From the NCBI GenBank assembly GCA_018433775.1, contig JAHDQN010000058.1:1-38909 (forward strand): 38,909 nt of DNA, in the 5' to 3' direction. Shown here in pieces: positions 33,022 through 38,909 of this stretch. Within the stretch, counting starts at the first letter, position 1, and each line of letters begins with the position of its first letter. This DNA is from Deltaproteobacteria bacterium (GTDB taxonomy: Bacteria > Desulfobacterota > Desulfomonilia > UBA1062). The notes under the pieces were generated by a model. The model saw nothing but the letters and a program-made list of their open reading frames with translations. It did no database searches and was not told the origin of the DNA. The translations under genes and the position numbers were made by a program.

Positions 33022-33750
33022 ATGTCGTCTATCAGAATCCATCCGCTGCATCTGGGCACCATAACCAGGCATAAAGACAGCTTCATGTTCAAGATCGGCT
33101 ACGGTGTCTCCATGGATCTTCCTATTCTCGCCTTCTACATCGAGGGGGCGGACAAGAAGATCCTGGTCGATACCGGCGGAAGCGATCCCCAGGACCCGCT
33201 GGAAGCAAGGCTGAGAGGGCCGTATACCAGGACGAAAGACCAGGAGATCGTCACGGCCCTGAGAAAAAAGGTCGGCATTGGTCCTGAAGAGATAGATATC
33301 GTGATCAACAACCACCTCCACTGGGATCACTGCGCCGGCAACGATCTTTTCCCGAATGCCGAGTTCATCGTGCAGAAGCGGGAGCTGGAGTCGGCCTTGA
33401 ACCCTGTGCCGCTCCTGTCCATCGCCTACATCAGGAAATACCTCGAAGAAATCAACTATACGACAGTGGATGGAGACGCCGAAATCGTCAAAGGGGTGTC
33501 CGTCGTCCTGGCGCCCGGCCATACGGAAGGTCTGCAGGGGGTATTGGTCGAAGCGAAGGATAACCGCTATTTCCTGGCCGGGGACTGCGTTCCTCTCTAT
33601 GAATCCCTCAATCACAATCCACCCTGGCCCAACGGGCTGTTCGTGAACCTGCGGGAGTATTACGATACCCAGGTGAAGGTGTCCAGGCTCGGAGCCGTGA
33701 TCATCCCCGGACACGATATGAAGGTGCTGGAGAAATCGGTTTATTCTTAG
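33022..33750 (+). CDS. Metallo-beta-lactamase-fold hydrolase (lactonase-like)
   Basis: A 242-residue MBL-fold hydrolase. The metal motif is NNHLHWDHCAGN (His98, His100, Asp102, His103). Further ligands lie in PGHTEG and GDCVPL, and IIPGHD follows near the C-terminus. The size and order resemble quorum-quenching N-acyl-homoserine lactonases and other lactonases. In this cluster it could open a lactone or cleave a CoA ester. GGGGGG precedes the ATG. It is codirectional, 85 bases after the small subunit. Confidence 0.82.
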   Translation: MSSIRIHPLHLGTITRHKDSFMFKIGYGVSMDLPILAFYIEGADKKILVDTGGSDPQDPLEARLRGPYTRTKDQEIVTALRKKVGIGPEEIDIVINNHLHWDHCAGNDLFPNAEFIVQKRELESALNPVPLLSIAYIRKYLEEINYTTVDGDAEIVKGVSVVLAPGHTEGLQGVLVEAKDNRYFLAGDCVPLYESLNHNPPWPNGLFVNLREYYDTQVKVSRLGAVIIPGHDMKVLEKSVYS

Positions 33751-33805
33751 CAAAGGAATGTCCGGGACATTCGGTCAAGAATGAACGGAATGAGGAGGAA
33801 ATTCT

Positions 33806-34579
33806 ATGAAGATAACCATTTTAGGAGCATTCACCGAAGGCCTTATCGAAAGTTTCGGAGCGGATCAGGTGATTGTCAACGTTGCGGGCAAGGTAAAAAA
33901 TCCTGATACGGAGATCATATACAAGAACCTGGGAAAAGGACTGACCCATGTCGACGATGGAGACTATTACGCTTTTCACCTTTTCTGCGAAACAACCATG
34001 CTGACGGGCATGTACGAGGAGCAGGACAAGGGCGCCGATGCTTTGATAATGGGATGCTTCTATGACCCGTCGTTGCTGGCTTCACGCGGTATCGTGAAAA
34101 TTCCCGTCATCGGAGGCGGTGAAGCCGCCATGCATCTGGCCTGTTCCATGGGCGAAAAGTTTGCAATTGTGGTTCCGAACTACGCGTGTCAGCACATTCA
34201 GCTGAGAAACGCCCTCACCTACGGCCTTCGGGACAGAATGATCGACAACCGACCCATCCGAGCAATCACCCGGATGGATTGGGCCGCCGTAGACCCGGGC
34301 GAGATCATAGAAAGCTTCAAGGATACCGTACGAAGCTGCGCCGATGACGGGGCTGAAGTCGTCGTCCTCGGGTGCTGGGCATGGATCCCGGTGCTTACTG
34401 CCAACGGCATTTACGAAGTCGATGGGATACCTCTCGTCGATCCCTGCATTGCGGCCATAAAATATGCCGAGCTCTTCGGTGGGCTCAAGAAGTCGGGCAT
34501 TCCCTGGATCAGTCGGAAGAGCATGTACAGAACTCCTCTCAAAGATCATGCGGATAAGTACTTCTCCCAGTTTAAATGA
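33806..34579 (+). CDS. Asp/Glu/hydantoin racemase-superfamily protein
   Basis: A 257-residue protein of the Asp/Glu/hydantoin racemase fold. Two cysteines at the expected catalytic places are kept: Cys84 in MGCFYDP and Cys190 in LGCWAW. IPVIGGGEAAMH resembles the hydantoin racemase core. Superfamily members racemise amino acids or hydantoins, isomerise maleate to fumarate, or decarboxylate arylmalonates; neither pathway genes nor motifs settle which. GAGGAGG precedes the start at 33806. It lies between the MBL and dehydrogenase genes. Confidence 0.78.
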   Translation: MKITILGAFTEGLIESFGADQVIVNVAGKVKNPDTEIIYKNLGKGLTHVDDGDYYAFHLFCETTMLTGMYEEQDKGADALIMGCFYDPSLLASRGIVKIPVIGGGEAAMHLACSMGEKFAIVVPNYACQHIQLRNALTYGLRDRMIDNRPIRAITRMDWAAVDPGEIIESFKDTVRSCADDGAEVVVLGCWAWIPVLTANGIYEVDGIPLVDPCIAAIKYAELFGGLKKSGIPWISRKSMYRTPLKDHADKYFSQFK

Positions 34580-34708
34580 ACAGAATCCAGCGGGGAAAGC
34601 GGTCTTGAAACGCATCGGGGATATGCACCAGGTCGGCACATGAAAAGGCAACCAAGTCAGGACAGGAAAATTTAAAACTTTAAAGGGAAGTGAGAAAAGG
34701 AGGACTGG

Positions 34709-37369
34709 ATGGATTATTTCAAGATGTTCATTAACGGGGAATCGGTCGAGGCCATCGACGGGACCAGGGCCGAGGCTATAGACCCGGGCACCGGAGAGGT
34801 GATCGCCACTTTTGCCTACGGCGGGCCCAAAGATGCAGATGCAGCGGTGGACGCGGCCCGGGAGGCCTTTGATTCCGGCATCTGGAGCGACATGCCTCCT
34901 GCGGAGCGCTCAAGGATACTCATCGAGTTGTCCGATCTGTTGTACGAATATATCCCGCTCCTCTCCAGCTGGGAAGCGCTGGATTCAGGAGGCCTCATCA
35001 CCAGGACCGCTTTCGATGTGATCACGGTCATCGGGGGTTTGAGGAACCTCTCCCGGTACGCCGCCTATGATTTCAAATGGGAGGAAGATCTGCCCAAAGC
35101 CCGCAACGGGTTCGTCGCGGGAATGAACTATATGCGCAAGGAACCGCTCGGTGTCTGTGTGGGCATCGTACCGTGGAACTTCCCCTTCCTCTCGGCCATG
35201 TACAAGTGCATCCATGCGCTCGCCATGGGCAACACCGTTGTGGTCAAGCCAGCCTCCGACACGAGCCTGTCCATGCTGGTTTTCGTCGAGGCGCTCAAGA
35301 GGTCGCGTATCCCCAAGGGTGTGATGAACATCGTGACAGGCCCTGGGGCGACGCTGGGAAAGTCGCTGTGCTTGAACCCGAAGATCGACAAGATCGCTTT
35401 CACCGGCTCCACTGAGGTGGGCGTGGACATCATGACCATGGCGGCCAAGAACATCAAGAAAGTCCACCTGGAGCTCGGCGGCAAGTCGCCGAACATCATC
35501 TGCGAGGACGCCGACCTGGACTTCGCCGTTGACGGCTCGATGTGCGGCACGTTCCTTCATTCCGGGCAGATATGCGAGTCGGGGACGCGCATCATCGTGC
35601 ACGAGAAGATATACGATGAGTTCCTCAAGAGGCTCATCGCCCGCACCAAGGGCTTGAGGATCGGGTATCAGATGGATCCCTCCACCCAGTTCGGCCCCAT
35701 CGTGAGCAAAAAACAGCTCGATACGATCATGGGATACATCGAGATCGGCAAAAGGGAAGGAGCCAGGCTGGCTTACGGTGGAAAGAAGCTGGTTGACCCC
35801 AAGTTCCAGGGAGGCTTCTACTGCGAGCCCACCATCTTCGCCGACGTGAAGAACTCCATGCGGGTCGCCCAGGAGGAGATTTTCGGCCCGGTGGTCTGCG
35901 TGATTCCGTTCAAGGACTACGACGAGGCCATCGAGATCGCCAACGACACACCGTTCGGGCTCGGAAGCGGGGTATTCGCGAAGGACATGAACCTGGCCAA
36001 CGAGCTGGCGGCAAAGATCAAGGCGGGCACCGTGTGGATCAACGACTGGCACAACTATGGCGACATGAACCCCTTCGGCGGTTACAAGCAGAGCGGTTTC
36101 GGCCGCGAGTGGGGTGCGGCGGGCCTGGAGGAGTACACCCAGATCAAGCGGATCGAGATGAACCCCGAGGCCGAGAGGGAGCGCTGCCTCCTGTTCAACG
36201 TCCTGCACCAGTACCCGACGCCTGCCAAGTCCTTCCACTACAATAACCCGGTCAAGGTCAATGCCGGTCCGGGCTTCATTTCGAGCCTCCCCTACGAGAT
36301 GAATCTCATGGACGTCAAGAGGGCGGTGATCATCACCGACAAGGGCCTCAAAGCCGCAGGTCTCGTGGACCGCGTAGCCAAGGCCATGGGGAGCTACTGC
36401 GTGGGTGTCTTCGACGGCGTGGTGGAGAACTCCGGTTATGAGACCATCGACCAGGCAGTGGAATTCTGCAAGCAGAACCGCGCCGAGTGTGTCGTGAGTC
36501 TGGGTGGCGGGAGTTCTATCGACACGGCCAAGGTCACTGCCGTGACCCTCACCCGGGGGGGCAAGGCCATCGACAACATTACCATGTTCGCAATCAACGA
36601 TACCCTCATTCCTCACATCGCTATACCCACTACCGCCGGCACCGGAAGCGAGATGACGAACATCGCGGTAGTCATGAACCGCGCCATCAACCGCAAGATA
36701 AATCTGGCTGAGTTCCCGGCAACGCCCAATGTCGCCATCCTAGATCCCCTTCTCACCGTAGGCCTGCCGCCGAAGATCACGGCGGCTACCGGCATGGACG
36801 CCTTGAGCCACGCCATCGAAACCATCATCTGCGTACGGCGCAATATGATGAGCAAGCAGTTCGCGCTCGAAGCCATCCGCCTCGTCTCCAAGAGCCTCCG
36901 CCGGGCCGTGGAGAAGGGTGATGATGTGGATGCGCGGTTCAACATGCTCCTGGCCTCCTCCAATGCGGGCATCGCCATCAACATGAGCGCCACGTGTCTT
37001 GGCCACGGCATGGCCCATGCGGTAGGAGCCAAGTTCCATGCGCATCACGGTGCCCTGTGCGGGATATTCCTGCCGCATGTCATGAGGTTCAGTATGAGCG
37101 CCTGCGAAGGTCTCCTCGCAGACATAGCGGAGGCCTTCGGCGTGAACACTGCGAAGATGTCCCGAAAGAAGGCGGCTCAGGCGTCTATCGAATGCGTAGA
37201 GAGCATCATGAGAGACATCAATCATCCGCTGACCATGGGCGAGCTGGGCGTACATGAGAGCGCGATACCGGAACTCGCGATAGTTACGCTCTCCGAGTTC
37301 CCGACCATGTTCAACCCGATCGTACCCACCATGGAACAGTGCGTCGAGCTCTATAAGGGCTGCTTGTAA
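34709..37369 (+). CDS. Aldehyde dehydrogenase - iron alcohol dehydrogenase fusion
   Basis: An 886-residue bifunctional enzyme. Residues about 1-480 are a classical NAD(P)-dependent aldehyde dehydrogenase with base Glu255 (LELGGKSP) and nucleophile Cys289 (SGQICESGTR). Residues about 490-886 are a group III iron alcohol dehydrogenase with GGGSSIDTAK and all four metal ligands visible: Asp697, His701, His766 and His780. It looks like AdhE, but the presence of Glu255 indicates a hydrolytic dehydrogenase, not a CoA-acylating one. It could therefore oxidise a primary alcohol through the aldehyde to the acid, or dismutate an aldehyde. AAGGAGG precedes the ATG. Last gene of the cluster. Confidence 0.9.
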   Translation: MDYFKMFINGESVEAIDGTRAEAIDPGTGEVIATFAYGGPKDADAAVDAAREAFDSGIWSDMPPAERSRILIELSDLLYEYIPLLSSWEALDSGGLITRTAFDVITVIGGLRNLSRYAAYDFKWEEDLPKARNGFVAGMNYMRKEPLGVCVGIVPWNFPFLSAMYKCIHALAMGNTVVVKPASDTSLSMLVFVEALKRSRIPKGVMNIVTGPGATLGKSLCLNPKIDKIAFTGSTEVGVDIMTMAAKNIKKVHLELGGKSPNIICEDADLDFAVDGSMCGTFLHSGQICESGTRIIVHEKIYDEFLKRLIARTKGLRIGYQMDPSTQFGPIVSKKQLDTIMGYIEIGKREGARLAYGGKKLVDPKFQGGFYCEPTIFADVKNSMRVAQEEIFGPVVCVIPFKDYDEAIEIANDTPFGLGSGVFAKDMNLANELAAKIKAGTVWINDWHNYGDMNPFGGYKQSGFGREWGAAGLEEYTQIKRIEMNPEAERERCLLFNVLHQYPTPAKSFHYNNPVKVNAGPGFISSLPYEMNLMDVKRAVIITDKGLKAAGLVDRVAKAMGSYCVGVFDGVVENSGYETIDQAVEFCKQNRAECVVSLGGGSSIDTAKVTAVTLTRGGKAIDNITMFAINDTLIPHIAIPTTAGTGSEMTNIAVVMNRAINRKINLAEFPATPNVAILDPLLTVGLPPKITAATGMDALSHAIETIICVRRNMMSKQFALEAIRLVSKSLRRAVEKGDDVDARFNMLLASSNAGIAINMSATCLGHGMAHAVGAKFHAHHGALCGIFLPHVMRFSMSACEGLLADIAEAFGVNTAKMSRKKAAQASIECVESIMRDINHPLTMGELGVHESAIPELAIVTLSEFPTMFNPIVPTMEQCVELYKGCL

Positions 37370-37388
37370 AACTCTATCACTCATCTCA

Positions 37389-37428
37389 AAGGCTGCAGAA
37401 GTACGTATCCTTCTGCAGCCTTGCTTTT
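37389..37428 (+). terminator. Strong terminator after the dehydrogenase fusion
   Basis: AAGGCTGCAGAAG (37389-37401) and CTTCTGCAGCCTT (37410-37422) form a perfect 13-base stem with an 8-base loop, followed by GCTTTT. This closes the operon that begins at the PrpD-like gene. Confidence 0.85.
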
Positions 37429-37531
37429 CAAACCACACACGGTTATGATGATAACGCATCAGCTCTCAAGGGATTCCGGTGGAAATGCGTCTGGAACGGC
37501 ATCAATCCGGGCCCGAACAGGGGACGGCATC

Positions 37532-38188
37532 ATGGCTCCACGGTACAGGGTAGCGCTTGCTGATGATCATGTGGTCCTCAGGCAGGGGCTTTGCTCGCTC
37601 CTGGAAAAGGACGGCGAGATCGAGGTGGTGGCAGAGGCCTCCGACGGTTTGGAGGCGATCCGTTGCGTACAGCAGGCCCTGCCGGATGTCCTCATCATCG
37701 ACCTCACCATGCCGCGCCTCATGGGCATGGATGCCATCAGAGAGGTCAGGAAGATCCATCCCGATATAAAGATCATCGTTCTCACTGTCCATACGGCCGA
37801 GGAGTATGTCTATGAAAGCCTGAAGGCAGGTGCCCACGGGTATGTACTCAAAGCCGCAGATTTCGGCGAGCTCATAACGGCGATCCGCTGTGTGCTCAAG
37901 GGCAAGACGTACATTTCTCCGGACATATCGGATACGGTGGTAATGGGCTATCTCAAGAGCGGGAGCGATGTGGAGCCCGTTGGCCTAAAAGAGGGGCTCA
38001 CCCCACGCGAGCGGGAAGTGCTCAAGCTGGTGGCCGAGGGGTACAAGAACCGCGAGATCGGGGACATGCTGTGCGTGAGCATAAAAACCGTCGAAAAGCA
38101 CCGGGAGAACATCAAGCGGAAGCTCGACCTGAACGGAACCACGGCCATGATCGCGTATGCCATGGAGCACGGCCTGGTCAGACGGTGA
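37532..38188 (+). CDS. LuxR/NarL-family response regulator
   Basis: A 218-residue two-component output protein. The receiver domain has the acidic pair in ALADDH, phosphoacceptor Asp57 in VLIIDLTMPR, the Thr/Lys switch (VLTVHT; VLKAAD), and a C-terminal LuxR helix-turn-helix (LTPREREVLKLVAEGYKNREIGDMLCVSIKTVEKH). It activates or represses genes once phosphorylated. The ATG at 37532 is chosen because it starts exactly at the receiver domain. No kinase is adjacent; the hybrid kinase at 9927-12410 has its own receiver. It could control the metabolic cluster, but the GTATACT operator type does not suggest a NarL site. Confidence 0.92.
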   Translation: MAPRYRVALADDHVVLRQGLCSLLEKDGEIEVVAEASDGLEAIRCVQQALPDVLIIDLTMPRLMGMDAIREVRKIHPDIKIIVLTVHTAEEYVYESLKAGAHGYVLKAADFGELITAIRCVLKGKTYISPDISDTVVMGYLKSGSDVEPVGLKEGLTPREREVLKLVAEGYKNREIGDMLCVSIKTVEKHRENIKRKLDLNGTTAMIAYAMEHGLVRR

Positions 38189-38418
38189 GAGGCTGGGCGA
38201 ACGTGATCTCCATGTTCCCGCCCGGTAGACATCCCTTAACGTAACTGACGGGTCATTGAAGTCGGCCGGTCCCGGTCAAGAAACGGACCGATCACAGTCT
38301 TCAAGGAGCGCCACAAAGTTCAGGCCCAACACGGGCTCCCTTTCACGAATCACCGTATACATTCGTCCGCCGAGCGAATGCCCAAACTGGAATTAGGTCT
38401 TTAGTTTGAAGTAGAAAC
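38189..38418. other. Intergenic stretch before the IS remnants
   Basis: I see no gene or clear regulatory site in this stretch. It joins the response regulator to the left end of an IS200-type remnant. Confidence 0.5.
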
Positions 38419-38437
38419 CCACACCCTGTGGGTGTGG
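38419..38437. repeat. Left-end hairpin of an IS200/IS605-type element
   Basis: CCACACCC (38419-38426), loop TGT, GGGTGTGG (38430-38437). A perfect 8-base stem upstream of an IS200 transposase start is the usual left-end recognition structure. Confidence 0.55.
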
Positions 38438-38546
38438 TAATGGGGGCTGGCTAAGCCGGTTCCGGATGGGGATAGCCGATAAGGCTGCTCACTGCTATCC
38501 TTTCTTCACGAGTTGTTGCCGCAACATCGAGAGGAAGGAGGGAACA

Positions 38547-38774
38547 GTGAACAGGTTTCGAAAGTTATCACACACGATATGGCATTGTCAGTATCACATA
38601 GTGTGGGTACAGAAGTACCGGTTTCGGGAATTGGTAGGCGGGATCAAGGGAGCAACGGAGTCCGGGATACAAGCGATATGCGGATATACCGGATGCGAGG
38701 TAAATGACGATGCTTTGAAGAAAATCCTGTATTTGGCCTTGAAGAACATCGAGAAAAAATGGACAATGCGGTAG
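38547..38774 (+). pseudogene. Chimeric remnant: IS200 TnpA N-terminus joined to IS256-family C-terminus
   Basis: From the GTG at 38547 the frame begins NRFRKLSHTIWHCQYHIVWVQKYRF, the N-terminus of IS200-type Y1 transposases (before the HUH motif), continuing to about TGCEV (near 38701). It then changes to NDDALKKILYLALKNIEKKWT, the conserved C-terminal segment of IS256/Mutator transposases (LYLA..NI.KKWT). The stop coincides with the start of a new IS256 element. GAGGAAGGAG precedes the GTG. The IS200 domain lacks its catalytic residues, so the chimera is a nested relic. Confidence 0.7.
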
Positions 38775-38909
38775 TGTCCAGAATTTAGTGTAAATGGCCG
38801 AGACCTCAGTAAGGAGGAGAGAGAATTGGCCATACGAGATGAGTTATTGGACGAGTTGATGAAGGGGTATGAGAAGCCTGAGGATCTTATCGGAGAGAAC
38901 GGGCTTCTC
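38772..38909 (+). mobile_element. IS256-family element, left end (partial)
   Basis: The end sequence TAGTGTCCAGAATTTAGTG begins at about 38772, right where the IS256 C-terminal remnant stops, and it is followed after about 55 bases by a transposase gene that runs off the window. The exact outer boundary cannot be fixed without the right end. Confidence 0.6.
38826..38909 (+). CDS. IS256-family (Mutator-type) transposase, N-terminus (partial)
   Basis: A TTG start at 38826 follows AAGGAGG at 38811-38817. The visible 28 residues, MAIRDELLDELMKGY followed by EKPEDLIGENGLL, match the N-terminus of IS256-family transposases. The gene leaves the window, so integrity is unknown. Confidence 0.8.
   Translation, partial: MAIRDELLDELMKGYEKPEDLIGENGLL

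Noticed and set aside
34709..37369. AdhE (bifunctional acetaldehyde-CoA/alcohol dehydrogenase)
   Set aside because: The ALDH half keeps the catalytic Glu of acid-forming enzymes, which CoA-acylating AdhE domains lack.

Overview
The window looks like the chromosome of a GC-rich, Gram-negative anaerobe, most probably a Desulfobacterota-type (former deltaproteobacterial) syntroph or sulfate reducer. This is inference from gene content: an ileS-lspA pair, an intimin-type outer-membrane barrel, a phenylacetate-CoA-ligase/ACT-protein pair, a TRAP transporter, large acyl-CoA and aldehyde/alcohol enzymes, and no oxygen-linked genes. No rRNA or taxonomic marker was available to confirm it.

Left part (1-12.7 kb): the tail of a phenylacetate-CoA ligase with a tandem-ACT protein, a small zinc-ribbon membrane protein, a complete three-gene TRAP transporter (DctP/Q/M), a second tandem-ACT protein and a secreted protein on the other strand, then an accessory patch with an RHS fragment. 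A TetR regulator follows, and downstream of it a fused acetoacetate-decarboxylase/ketopantoate-reductase-type enzyme. The gap between these two genes holds two near-identical 15-bp palindromes, probably the TetR operators. A large PAS-rich hybrid histidine kinase is next.

Middle part (12.6-25.4 kb): an acyl-CoA ligase-ACP-acyltransferase fusion, a REP-associated tyrosine transposase (RAYT) bracketed by copies of an 18-bp repeat, ileS-lspA, an Hpt-CheW fusion without a kinase domain, a small lipoprotein-like protein, hisH, pcm, a GalT-like nucleotidyltransferase, an inverse-autotransporter barrel with no passenger, and tRNA-Pro(CGG). The same 18-bp repeat recurs behind lspA and near 6.5 kb. 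A second repeat family with a perfect 26-bp-arm hairpin lies at 12.6 kb.

Right part (25.4-38.9 kb): behind the tRNA lie AT-rich DNA, a truncated DnaB-like ATPase fragment and a decaying IS3-family element. These are followed by a catabolic-looking cluster: an alpha/beta hydrolase divergent from MmgE/PrpD - PrpF - aconitase-type large and small subunits - metallo-beta-lactamase hydrolase - Asp/Glu/hydantoin racemase-like protein - a fused non-acylating aldehyde dehydrogenase/iron alcohol dehydrogenase. The two divergent promoters share a GTATACT element placed identically on the -10 box, so they are probably co-regulated. PrpF-family isomerases and LeuCD-type hydratases occur together in methylitaconate/dimethylmaleate chemistry; the substrate here is unknown. 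The cluster ends at a strong terminator, followed by a LuxR-type response regulator and nested IS200/IS256 remnants.

The best candidates for undescribed biology are this 28-37 kb cluster with its shared operator, and the TetR-controlled decarboxylase/reductase fusion at 7-10 kb.
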